A stretch of 64,000 bases of DNA from Bidens hawaiensis. Lineage: Eukaryota > Streptophyta > Magnoliopsida > Asterales > Asteraceae. Where the stretch lies: NCBI GenBank assembly GCA_021521415.1, contig JAIQDT010011216.1, positions 1 through 64,000 on the forward strand. Reading direction: 5' to 3'. A model generated the notes under the pieces. That model worked only from the letters and a program-made list of their open reading frames with translations. It did no database searches and was not told where the DNA came from. Position 1 is the first letter of the stretch; the number at the start of each line of letters is the position of its first letter. Below, piece by piece: positions 1-12,108 of this stretch. The position numbers and the translations under genes are program-made.

Positions 1-2482
1 ATTGAAGAGGTGGGTCCCCACCCTCCTTAGATGCGACGGCGACCAAAGGGGGTTAAACCCATCATTTCTTTTTCATCACAAACAACTTCATATTCTTCAA
101 TTCTTCCACCTTCATGATCTAAACCGAGACTTTGTAGCAAGAACAACGAGGTAAAGATTGAGTATTTCACGTTTCATCTTCCTTTCTCGAGTTATTTGCA
201 AGAAAATGAAGTTTCAAAGATGAAAACCGTTTCTTGCATGATCAAGTGATGTATACGGGTTATACAGGGGATCTTGGTCCAAGAAAGGGGTTAAACGAAC
301 CAAGAACGAATTTTTACGGTTTAAATCTTTGTTTTTGAATCATAACCGAAACTATAGTGTAAGAGGCTTGATCGTGAGTGTAACTTGCTTGGTATTGTGG
401 TATGTTGGTTGTAGGCTCTGTTTTTAGTTGTAGATAAGCGGAAAGACGAGTTGTGTAGCTTGTAGTGGCGGAAAACGAAAGGTATATTCGGTTATGTTCA
501 GTTTTGGAGTTTTTGGACAGATTGTTGATCGTTTAGAGTTAGGTCATGAAATTTTACAAGGATGATCTACACATGAAAATATGAGTTCTGTGAATGTTTG
601 GTAATTTTTGGATAAAGGATGAATATTTGGTGAATTTAATGCTCGGTTTTGGCCAAAAATGGTGAAAAATAGTTAAATATCATGAAAATTCTGGCAAATT
701 GCAGATAAGCTTTTTATATCATGTATAAGTCACACACAAATTTGAGGTCCGTTGGAGAAGTCTAAGTAGGCTTTTCGGTTAAACGAGTTCTAGGGTTTTC
801 TAGCTCGGTTTTAGAGAAAATGGCATGTAAAAAAAGATTTTGGTTCTGGAAAAATTACAGGGGACTATGGGGATGGCAGGGGTCATCCAGGAAAAATTTG
901 GGATTTTTCTAAGGTTGTTTGGTATTTACGACATATTTAGTGTTTAAATGGTGTTTAAAAATAGATAAATAAATTTTAAATATAAAAATTAATTCTGGAA
1001 ATATTTTTATAAAATTTCTCACTGTCAAAAAGTCTTTTGTGCAAAATTTCAAGATCCGAGATTAAACGGATAATTATTTGTGCAAAAACAAACTTTTAAA
1101 GCTTAAAACGAGTGAACCGGTAAAGCTCGCTTAAACGAGCTGACTGGTGTATAAAAACCCTAAAAATGGACTATTTTCATATAAATGAGTTAAAAAAGTA
1201 AAAATAAATCATCCGAAAATAATTCGGATGATTTGAGTAATTTTTGTTCGATTTAACAGTTTCCGGTACGCTAAAGACGGAAACGGGCCCCGCGGCCAAT
1301 CGGGGCGTCTAAACCGAGCTCTAATTTCACATCTTTAATTAAATTATCAGTCAACAACTACTTTCGGGTCGTGTGTGACCAAACTCATTTTTGGAACGTA
1401 AAAACGGATAACCGTGCTAGGCACGCAAAACGGGAAAAACGACTAATAATAATTTTGACCATTGAACTCTAAACGATATCACAATCTGAGTCCGGAGAAG
1501 TGTTTCTGGGTTAACATTACCCCCGGAACGGTTACAGTACTTGGTTAACAGTGTCCCCAGATGTACCCGGTTGATACGGTTAAGGATTATATAAACAATA
1601 ATTGTATAATAACGATCGTAGGGATCATATTACAGATTGAACGTGTTAACTGATAATGATTGTTGTTACCTGCTTGCATGTGCTAAGGTGAGTTTTACGA
1701 GCCCCTTTTTCTGAATTGTTTTCAAATATTTTCCCGGGGCGGAAGTATGTTACTACTGAAATGTTTAAGTACATACTGAACGCATGGATTTGCGTGGATT
1801 TATATATATTTTATTGTACGGGAATCATACGGAAATGTACTAAGATGGTAATTGTCTGAGTTGCTAACATTATAAGGCCCGGAACACGAGTGATTAACTG
1901 AAAGCCGGTAGAGTGTGGATAGTACTATTGGTCCGACAAACCCAACTGGTCCGGCATGGATTTGCTGATGTTTCCCAGCCAGTTGCACATGTCTATTTTG
2001 GGTGTTATATATATTTTGCTATGTAATGTTAGACATTGCAGGTTCGTGGCGGAGTATGCCACGGGGTTGCCGGTGTGTGATAGTCAGAGGTTTCACTTGT
2101 GGGCTCAGCATAATTACATCGATAATATTATATTTTGATAATGATTTATCATGGTTTACTCGAATTGTGAAACTCACCAACTATTCGTAGTTGACCCGTT
2201 TTCTCACATGCTTTTCAGGTACAACTAAGATGAAGTGATTGCTTACGTGCTAAGTGCTTGATGTGTGTAAGATTTGCGTGCGGAATGTTAGGATACATTA
2301 TAATAAATAGAATTATGTATCGTATTGTATGATGTGTGTATCACCTAGACGGTAATGAAATACGAGATAATGTAATTTGAAGTATATTAATGTATTCGGT
2401 TTTATTTATAAACAATGTGGTTGATATCAGAGGTGTCTGTCGCATCCCGTTTACGTTTCCGCTGCGGTTACGGGGTGTTACA
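1..2482 (+). repeat. Gy-1 5' LTR (left-truncated), Ty3/gypsy
   Basis: This segment is collinear with 8803-11301. Both copies share the same start after the truncation, the same TATA region and the same end, GGGTGTTACA. The first ~590 bp of the LTR lie outside the window. The copies look about 97% identical by eye; most differences are single substitutions and 1-nt indels, plus one larger indel near 2040/10850. The end pairs with the 3' LTR start (TGTAAC versus GTTACA), as expected for integrase-processed termini. A tRNA primer site follows 5 nt downstream. The open frames inside are LTR sequence, not genes. Confidence 0.95.
1150..1234 (+). promoter_or_regulatory. Gy-1 5' LTR TATA box and downstream 12-bp hairpin
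   Basis: TATAAAAA lies at 1150-1157. A perfect 12-bp stem (AAATCATCCGAA, 1206-1217, pairing with 1223-1234) closes a 5-nt loop. If transcription starts about 30 nt after the TATA box, the hairpin lies some 25 nt into the RNA, at the start of R. The same pair is kept in the 3' LTR. The promoter role is inferred from LTR organisation. Confidence 0.55.
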
Positions 2483-2487
2483 GAACT

Positions 2488-2500
2488 TGGTATCAGAGCC
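2488..2500 (+). promoter_or_regulatory. Gy-1 primer binding site (initiator Met tRNA)
   Basis: TGGTATCAGAGCC begins 5 nt after the 5' LTR end at 2482. It is the usual plant LTR-retrotransposon complement to the 3' end of initiator-Met tRNA, where minus-strand cDNA synthesis is primed. Confidence 0.9.
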
Positions 2501-5500
2501 ATTGGTTATAAAGAATTAGGATGTCTTTAAAAGATACCTAAAATATAACCAGTAGCTCAAGTATTATAGGATCTGAATATCAACTAATAATTTATAGTGA
2601 CGAGATCTGGATGAACTTGGATGGACAAGTGAGTTATTATGGTCCGGAACATAATAACAGACTTGTCCGCACGAGGGAATTCAGGGGAAGTCACGGGGTA
2701 CATTAATAGGTAAAAATGGCAACATATGTGTAAAGTATATAATATTATTTATGCGTGCTAATGTGTATATATATATATATGTACATATCTGGTGGTTACA
2801 TCTATTGAGAAATAGGACCCGGATAAGGAACCGGGGGATGAAATAATAAAAGTATCGAGGATGCTGAAATTCCTAGAGCATCGGTTGATGATAAGCTTGA
2901 CTTATCGGGCCATAGTTATGATAGTACCAAGTTAGATCTCCTGTTTGACATTAACCAGAAATATCTAGTAACCGTCACTCCCAACCAAAATTGATAAATC
3001 CCTTACCCTACCAACACCGGTACCGTATATCCTAATAACCCCCTATGTTCACCCGCACCGCCGACCCTCACGTACGGACGGATCTGTACCTGAACCTATT
3101 CTTATTCCATTAAGGTAGATAATAAATAAATAAATAAATAAAATAATAATAATAATGAATTTGATAATAAATGAGCAGATAAAAATAATATAAAGAAATA
3201 TATATATGTATTTCTCACTCTCAAACATATGAGTCATACCGCCTCCAGATCGAGAATTACTGATTTTAGCAAACCTAGAACGCTTGAGGACATTGACTGA
3301 GCAAGTGATAGAGTTTCCCATAATAGTAATTAATAATATTTGAAGGCAACCCATGTTGCGCGATCACCTTGAACCTTGCAACTCCCTATGTTATCCTTAC
3401 ATCCGTTAGATGCCCATACCCATGTATACTCGAATAGAATGATTACCCATACACAAAGAGGTGTTGGAATCATTATAGCCTAGTTGGTTGTTCGTTCGTA
3501 GGTGGTATACCGTGTATGCGGGATATACGAATAGACACGGATATTATAACTCCGTGGTACGTAATCGTTTGGTGCTCACGGTGAGCATGTATCGGTTATG
3601 CTGACATGCAGAAGGATATTGAAATCAAGCATATTAAACATTGATCTTTGTTGAGAAAGATCTATATGTCAGTTGGTGACAAGGGTTATGAAACATATTT
3701 AAACGTTAACCGACGTCAGGTTAAGTCCGTATGTTATTATATTGTGGGACATATATATATATATTAGATACTGGTATGTGTAATTTGTATGATAATATTT
3801 GGTGTGTATGTGTACCTGCTGTTATGATTGAGCTGGTAACGAGTTATACGGTGAGATTAGTATTGATTACTGCGTACGGGATTAGTACGGCAGAATGACA
3901 TAAAAGAGTAACTCCAATGATGGAGATTGATATGATTCAGTTGACTGCTCAAAGATAGCAGATGATGATACCGAATGTCGTATCACAGATCACTGCTAGT
4001 GTTGATGCAAATGTGATCGCAGACTTATAGATCGAGCAATCACATGATTATGAATATTTCAATTCTTAGTGGTATTACTAAGAGTGTTAATGTCCCACCG
4101 AATACTATTATGACTACAAGTATTAGTTATAAACTAAACATGAATAGTAGTTGTAATGAATTAGATCCGGTGTGAAGAATATGTTTGTTGGTTGTGTTAA
4201 GGAAATTAATAATAGTTTACTGATGGTAAAGGGAGGAATAGATTAGCGAGTGGATAGAAAATATCGAAATGGTTAAGGATGTTGGTAAGAGTCTAGAACA
4301 TTTTGTAGTGAAATATGCTACAGATATGTTGGTAGATTATGTTGTATCGTGATGGAACACGATGGTACAAAATTATAGTTAGAAAATTATTACTCAGACG
4401 ATATGGTTAGAATTTAAAATTCTTGTGCTAGAGCACTTTTATTCGAGTAACTAAGTTCAGAGATTGGAAACTGAGCTATGAAAGATAGAAATTTTGTGTG
4501 CTGATCACTTAGAACACGCTAAGTTTGAAGGAATTGCCATGTCTGGTAACATGGCTAATTACTCCTGAAACTAAGCGAAGTGAGCGCTATATTGGGGACT
4601 AACTCCATCGATAAGGAGTATAGTCAACCCTGTAAAATATACAACCTTTGGAAGGGTTGTGTCACAAGCCAGCATTGATATATTTAACTCTATGGGAAGC
4701 GGACTGGAAGGACGTTAGGTGAGACGTCGAGTGTTAAAAAAGAGAAATGGTAAAGGTATAGGGCAAAATGGGCTTTTGAATAAGTAGGTATGTCCTACAA
4801 CCCAGAATTATACTAAGACTAGTTCTGGTATGAAAACATGAACCGCATGAAGGGTCCTTCCCTAAATGTGGAAAATATGGTTATCGGTAGGAAGAAGAAT
4901 GTCGAGTGATAGTAGGCCACAGGTGTGGTAAAGATGGACGTAATTCCCCAATTGTAGAACCAATTGAAGCCATGTGAACCGGCAACCCCAACCCATTCGT
5001 GTACAACCACTCCGAACCCAGCAACTTCAATAACAATCCATCCAAAGAAACCAAATTATACCAAACAGTTGTACTTGCTATGAATGTGGTAGTACAGAAC
5101 GTTTCAAGAGAAATTGCCCAAAGTTGAACCAAGGTGTCGTTGGAAGACGAACCTCATGACAAGCATCAACCTCTGATCAAGCAAGGAGCTGTGCTTTTGT
5201 GAGTAATTCGAATAAAGCACGTCATGATCCAAAGGTGGTATTAAGTACGTTGTAGTTTTAAATCAATAGACTTCAGTGATATTTTTACGGTCGTTGATAG
5301 AAGTTAGTTCCTGTTAACCTCCTATCATTTGGAAAGATACCGATTAGTGAAATTATAGAACCCTATACTGTAGAATCGCTAACGGTAAATCCCAAATGGT
5401 TAACTAAATTGTTCGGAATTGTCCTATTATTCTGAACGATTAACCTTTCCTTATTGACCTATGACCAGTAAAGTTAAGAAGTTTTGACGTAACAGTTAAC

Positions 5501-5560
5501 ATGGATTGGCTAATTCAACATGAAGCTGAAATCAATATAAAAAAAAAAAAGATGATTAGA
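2501..5560 (+). pseudogene. Gy-1 leader, decayed gag and protease region
   Basis: Gag and protease are expected here, but no open frame of useful length remains. A zinc-knuckle remnant at 5076-5117 reads Cys-X2-Cys-X4-Arg-X4-Cys, so the metal-binding His is replaced. At about 5490-5545 a short stretch resembles the end of a gypsy protease (FDVTVNMDWL). The rest has many stops. Microsatellite-like DNA lies at 2763-2781 (TA repeats) and 3119-3159 (AAATA/AAT repeats). The assignment rests on position and these two motifs, and the element could not make functional Gag. Confidence 0.6.
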
Positions 5561-8204
5561 AGCTCTCTTTCGGACGATGAAGCGACTAGATACAGAGAAA
5601 AGTTTACGGTATTATGTTACCACTCTAATCTCATCTTGAGATGTTATAATATTTACGACAAGAAGACGTGGTGTATTTAACAAACGCGATTGCCAAAGTA
5701 TTCGAAAGAAAACATATAGAAGATATCCCGATGGTACGCGACTTTCCACAAGTTTTCCCAGAAGAACTTCCTGGATTACCGCCAACCGGACAGGTCGAAT
5801 TCAGAATCGATTTAATGCCTCAAGTTGGTCCTGTTGCTAAAGCATCTTGCCGACTTGTACCAACTGAAATGCAAGAGTTATTGGAGAAGGTCTTATACGA
5901 CCTAGTTAGTCACCATGGGGTGCACCGGTGTTATTTAGGAAATGAAGGACGGAAGTGTTAGGATATTTATTGGTTAGGGAGAATTGAATAAAGTGACGAT
6001 CAAGAATAGGTATTCACTTCTTCGAAGTAAATGATCTGTTTAACCAACTGCAAAGGGCGATTTATTTTTAGAAAATTGATCTTAGATATAGTTATCACCA
6101 AATGAAAAATCCAAGAGGAGGACGTTGCAACAACAGCGTTTCGGACTCGCTACGGCCATTATGAATTCTTAGTTAAGCCTTTCGGGCTAACAAATGCGCC
6201 GGCAGCATTCATGGAACTCATGAACCGAGTCTGTAAACTTTATTTTGACAAATTTGTCATAACATTCATTGATGATATTTTGATATATTCACAACGTAAA
6301 GAAGAACACGAACGACGGTTAAAGAAAATTGTGGAAGTGTTAAAGCAAGAGGAGTTGTACGCGAAGTTTTCGAGATATGATTTTGAATAAAGAAGGCATA
6401 ATCCCTTGGTCATGTTGTAAAGCAACAAGGATTTCACATAGATCCAAATAAGATAGAAACCATTAAAATTGTGCCAAGCGCCGATTTTAAGTCTCCCCGA
6501 TGGAGACGATGGTTTTGTCGCGTATTGTGACGCCTCGCGTAAAGGGTTAGGACGCGTGTTGATGCAGAATAATAAGGTTATAGCCTATGCTTCCCGACAG
6601 TTAAAAGTACACGAGAAAAATTACACTACTCACGACTTAGAACTGGGAGCGGTTATCTTCGCACTTAAAATCTGGAGACATTATCTCTACGGTACGAAGT
6701 GCACCATCTTCGCCGATCATAAAAGTTTGCAGCACATATTCGATCAGAAAGAACTGAATATGAGGCAATGAAGATGGGTCGAGTTGTTAAACGATTATGA
6801 CTGTGACATCCGTTATCACCCCGGCAAGGCTAACGTTGTAGCCGATGCCTTGAGTAGGAAAGATCGGGTTAAGCCATTGCGAGTGCGAGCGCTGGGGATG
6901 ATAGTCCAGTCGAACCTTTCGGACCTGATTCGAGTCGCTCAACGTGAGGCATTGAAAGAGTAACAATTGGAAAAGGAGGGACTTTACGACAATGAGAAGA
7001 ATTTCGAACAGCGCGTGGACGAAATTCTCTACTTCAAAAATCGGGTTTGGATCCCGACCCTCCATGACCTTCGTGAATTAATCATGGACGAAGCGCATAG
7101 ATTGAAATATTCCATACATCCGGGATCGGATTAGACTATTGATGATACGAATATCTGAAAGGAATTTATTAATGGCCGAGCGTGGAGAAAGATATGGTTA
7201 CGTATGTTGGTGAATATTTATGTTATGCAAGAGATAAGGCTGCATACCGAAAACCCTAGGGAACGCCACAACGACAGAAAATTCGCCAATGATAGTGGAA
7301 ATAAATTACAATGGATTTCGGGACGCAAATTCCCAAGATATATCAAAGGCATGAGGCAAATTGGGTAATCGTGGATCGATTAACCAATCCTCGCATTTCA
7401 TCCCAATCCATGACGATTACCACAATGAATTCTCGCCCAAATCCATGATGGTGAAATGGTATCTCGTCGTGGAGTACCAGTTTCAATTATCTCAGATCGA
7501 AATAGTCATCCTACTTCCATTATTGGAAGGCGGGGAAGGAAGCATCGATAGCTTGAAGCTTTCTATGGGTGAAGTAATTATCACCAATTTGTTGAATTGA
7601 AAATGGGCGTCAATCAAGCCATAAGATTTGAATTGATTCGGGAAACAACCAATCAGATTTATAATATTTAAGATGAGTTGAAAGCAGCGCGTGATTGGCA
7701 AAGGATTTATGCCAACATTCAAAGGAAACCATTGTCACTGGAAAGAGGTGACAAGGCATTTTTAAGGCATCACCTTAGAGAGGTGATATAAGGTTTGGCA
7801 AAACCAAAAATAGCTCCTTAATATATTGGACCTCATGAGACTATCTCCATGATTGGTCATTTAGTTTATCGATTAGAGTACTCCAGGGGCTAAGTACTAT
7901 ACATGATGTTTTGCCATTTATACGGATTGAAAAGTACCTAAGCGATGAGGCAACGAAAGTACTACTAAGGGAAGTACTTATAGAAGTCATACTTGATATC
8001 TAGAATAATTCCGTAGAAATAATAGACGGGAAAACTAAACAGTTTGGACATACTAAGCTTTATTGATTAAGATTAAGTGGAATTCACAGCGAAGACCAGA
8101 TTATACCTGGTAACGCGAGGGTAAATTCTGAAGGAAAAACCCCCACCTTTCACTCGGCAGGGGATAGTGGGCGTGTAAAATTTCGAGGACGAAATTTCTT
8201 AACT
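5560..8204 (+). pseudogene. Gy-1 pol pseudogene: RT, RNase H, integrase remnants
   Basis: Fragments occur in gypsy order. The RT N-terminus is at 5668-5961 (DFPQVFPEELPGLPP) and the RT palm at about 6120-6390 with the catalytic motif FIDDIL. RNase H is at 6469-6890 ([11 protein letters not shown], then [10 protein letters not shown] and [16 protein letters not shown]). An integrase N-terminal remnant runs at about 6990-7130. A C-terminal integrase remnant (7680-7900) shows KPLSLERGDKAFL and YIGPHETI. Stops break most blocks. The segment linking RT to RNase H seems deleted at about 6468, because the RT text runs straight into [10 protein letters not shown] of RNase H. The residual text resembles plant chromovirus-type elements; lineage is not certain. 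Confidence 0.85.
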
Positions 8205-8213
8205 GGGGGAGAA
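8203..8213 (+). promoter_or_regulatory. Gy-1 polypurine tract
   Basis: CTGGGGGAGAA lies directly before the 3' LTR start TGTAACG at 8214. This is the plus-strand priming site position in LTR retrotransposons. Confidence 0.8.
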
Positions 8214-11200
8214 TGTAACGATTCCGGTGAAACCCGGTATACCCTAACCGGTAGACAATAGTTACGTCATATTTAATGTCTGGTACATGAATTACCATAG
8301 TAATTATACGAGAATACAGGGTTCACTGTATTGATTGTATGTGAATATATAATTCAGCGTATTGATTATGCGATTAATCGATCGATAGTTATTGAAACCC
8401 GAACGAATCGAGGGTTCAATTATAGACGATATCTATAACATTTAGTGATGTTACGAAGCATTAATGCTTTGGGATAAGTAAAGTACGGCACAGAAAAAGA
8501 ATTTCGATTTAATGGTACGTCGGTACATTAAACGAAACCTTCAATACCAAACCGAGCAAGAGATGATCGATCAAGCCGAAAAAGATGCGCGATAATTAAT
8601 AATATGATGTTTTAAGTTAATAAATGTCATGGTTTAAGTTTTTAAAGTTTTTAAATCGGTTTTATATAAATTTAATTTTTAAGCCAAAAAACGACCGTTT
8701 TAGCCTCGTTTTAAGCCAAATTAAACATTTAACCGAAAAACGAACTGAACCAGATTATCCAAAACTTATCCGGATTGCGAATATCCAAATGAGTGGCTAG
8801 AATTGAAGAGGTGGGTCCCACCCCACCCCTCCTTAGTTGCGACCGGACCCAAAGGGGGGTTAAACCCCATTCATTTCTTTTTTCATCACAAACAACTTCA
8901 TGTTCTTCAATTCTTCCACCTTCATGATCTAAAACCAAGACTTTGTAGCAAGAACAACGAGGTAAAGATTGAGTATTTCACGTTTTCATCTTCCTTTCTC
9001 GAGTTATTTGCAAGAAAATGAAGTTTCAAAGATGAAAACCGATTCTTGCATGATCAAGTGATGTATATGGGTTATACAGGAGATCTTGGTCCAAGAAAGG
9101 GGTTAAACGAACCAAGAACGAATTTTTACGGTTTAAATCTTTGTTTTTGAATCATAACCGAAACTATAGTGTAAGAGGCTTGATCGTGAGTGTAACTTGC
9201 TTGGTATTGTGGTATGTTGGTTGTAGGCTCTGTGTTTAGTGGTAGATAAGGCGGAAAGACGAGTTTGTAGCATGTAGTGGCGGAAAACGAAAGGTATATT
9301 CGGTTATGTTCGGTTTTGGAGTTTTTGGACAGATTGTTGATCGTTTAGAGTTAGGTCATGAAATTTTACAGAGATGATCTACACATGAAAATATGAGTTC
9401 TGTGAACTTTTGGTAATTTTTGGACAAAGGATGAATATTTAGTGAATTTAATGCTCGGTTTTGGCCAAAAATGGTGAAAAATAGTTAAATATCATGAAAA
9501 TTCTGGAAAATTGCAGATAAGCTTTTTATATCATGTATAAGTCAAACACAAAATTTGAGGTCCGTTGGAGAAGTCTAAGTAGGCTTTTCGGTTAAACGAG
9601 TTCTAGGGTTTTCTAGCTCGGTTTTAGTTAAAATGGCATGTAAAAAGAGATTTTGGTTCTGGAAAAATTACAGGGGACTATGGGGATGGCAGGAGTCATC
9701 CAGGAAAAATTTGGGATTTTCTAAGGTCGTTTGGTATTTACGACATATTTAGTGTTTAAATGGTGTTTAAAAATAGATAAATAATTTATAAATATAAAAA
9801 TTAATTCTGGAAATATTTTTATAAAATTTCCCACTGTCAAAAAGTCTTTTGTGCAAAATTTCAAGATCCGAGATTAAACGGATAATTATTTGTGCAAAAA
9901 CAAACTTTTAAAGCTTAAAACGAGTGAACCGGTAAAGCTCGCTTAAACGAGCTGACTGGTGTATAAAAACCCTAAAAATGAACTATTTTCATATAAATGA
10001 GTTAAACAAGTAAAAATAAATCATCCGAAAATAATTCGGATGATTTGAGTAATTTTTGTCCGATTTAACAGTTTCCGGTACGCTAAAGACGGAAACGGGC
10101 CCCGCGGCCAATCGGGGCGTCTAAACCGAGCTCTAATTTCACATCTTTAATTAAATTATCAGTCAACAACTACTTTCGGGTCGTGTGTGACCAAACTCAT
10201 TTTTGGAACGTAAAAACGGATAACCGTGCTAGGCACGCAAAACGGGAAAAACGACTAATAATAATTTTGACCATTGAACTCTAAACGATATCACAATCTG
10301 AGTCCGGAGAAGTGTTTCTGGGTTAACATTACCCCCGGAACGGTTACAGTACTGGGTTAACAGTGTCCCCAGATGTACCGGTTGATACGGTTAAGGATTA
10401 TTTAAACAATAATTGTATAATAACGATCGTAGGGATCATATTACAGATTGTACGTGTTAACTGATAATGATTGTTGTTACCTGCTTGCATGTGCTAAGGT
10501 GAGTTTCACGAGCCCCTTTTTCTGAATTGTTTTCAAATATTTTCCCGGGGCGGAAGCATGTTACTACTGAAATGTTTAGGTACATACTGAACGCATGGAT
10601 TTGCGTGGATTTATATATATTTTATTGTACGGGAATCGTACGGAAATGTACTAAGATGGTAATTGTCTGAATTGCTAACATTCTAAGGCCCCGGAACACG
10701 AGTGATTAACTGAAAGACGGTAGAGTGTGGATAGTACTATTGGTCCGACAAACCCAACTGGTCCGGCATGGATTTGCTGATGTTTCCCAGCCAGTTGCAC
10801 ATGTCTATTTTGGGTGTTATATATATTTTGCTATGTAATGTTAGACATAGCGGTTTGGGGCAGGTTCGAGGGTGGAGTATGCCACGGGGTTGTGTGTGAT
10901 AGTCAGAGGTTTCACTTGTGGGCTCAGCAAAATTACATCGATAATATTATATTTTGATAATGATTTATCATGGTTTACTCGAATTGTGAAACTCACCAAC
11001 TATTCGTAGTTGAGCCGTTTTCTCACATGCTTTTCAGATACAACTAAGATGAAGTGATTGCTTACGTGCTAAGTGCTTGATGTGTGTAAGATTTGCGTGC
11101 GGAATGTTAGGATACATTATAATAAATAGAATTATGTATCGTATTGTATGATGTGTGTATCACCTAGACGGTAATGAAATACGAGATAATGTAATTTGAA

Positions 11201-11301
11201 GTATATTAATGTATTCGGTTTTCTTTATAAACAATGTGGTTGATATCAGAGGTGTCTGTCGCATCCCGTTTACGTTTCCGCTGCGGTTACGGGGTGTTAC
11301 A
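8214..11301 (+). repeat. Gy-1 3' LTR, complete
   Basis: The LTR is 3,088 bp, starts TGTAACG after the polypurine tract and ends GGTGTTACA. It repeats 1-2482 from position 8803 on. The TATA box is at 9962-9969 and the hairpin at 10018-10046. The following base begins copia gag text in the middle of a codon series, showing that Gy-1 inserted into Co-1. The target duplication cannot be confirmed because the left end is outside the window. Confidence 0.95.
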
Positions 11302-12108
11302 CCCAGAACCAAAGGAAAAGGTTGCCGTGGGTAAGGGGCAAGTCAAGAAGGGGTTCAAGGGAAAGGCAAAGGCGGAACCCAAACCTAAGAAGCTAAAGGT
11401 TAGCGCTGAGGATCCGTGCTTTGGTTGTGGTGAGATAGGCCATTGGATGAGAAATTGTCCAACCTATCTCAAGGAGTTGAAAGCTAAGAGGGATGCGGGG
11501 AAAACCTCAGGTATAACTTTCATGATCCATATTGATCTTAATATTATTTCTTCTAACATATGGGTATTGGATACCGGATGTGGAACCCATATATGCAATT
11601 CATTGCAGGGGTTCAAAAGAAGAAATGATTTCAAGAAAGGAGATATAAGTCTCTTCATGGGCAATGGAGCAAAGGTTGACGTTCAAGCCCGAGGAGATTA
11701 TGTTTTGAAGCTTCCAAATGGTTTGGAAGTTATTTTGAAAAACATTTTGTATGCTCCTAGTTTGACTAGGAACATTATCTCTGTTTCTCTTTTAAGACAA
11801 TGTGGTTATGATTTCAAGTTTGTAGACAATGGGTTTTATGTTTTCATGAATGATGTCTTTTATTTTAAAGCAATGCCTTTAATGGCATTTATGAATTGGT
11901 TCATGATAATATATCCATTGATAACTTGTTGTACCAAGCAAGCACCAAAAGACTCAAATTGGATTTGAGTAAAACTTTTCTTTGGCATTGTCGCCTTGGT
12001 CATATAAACAAGGATCATATTCATACACTTCAAAAGAATGGTCTTTTGAAATCAAGTGATGATTCATTTGATGAATGTGAATCTTGTTTATTGGGAAATA
12101 TGACCTAG
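11302..12108 (+). pseudogene. Co-1 gag C-terminus, protease and integrase zinc region (interrupted)
   Basis: This is the Ty1/copia gag-pol of Co-1, cut at its 5' side by Gy-1. A zinc knuckle CFGCGEIGHWMRNC (Cys-X2-Cys-X4-His-X4-Cys) ends Gag. The aspartic protease active site is WVLDTGCGTHIC. Around 11890-11960 the frame shifts. Text then continues with LWHCRLGHINKDHI and CESCLL, the His-His-Cys-Cys zinc domain of copia integrase, until an in-frame TAG at 12106-12108. The frame that enters from the Gy-1 LTR at 11234 is an accidental fusion; only sequence from 11302 is gag. The piece is non-functional as it stands. Confidence 0.9.

Noticed and set aside
3049..3354. 101-codon hydrophobic minus-strand frame
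   Set aside because: It comes from AT-rich microsatellite sequence inside the Gy-1 gag region; no start context or family match.
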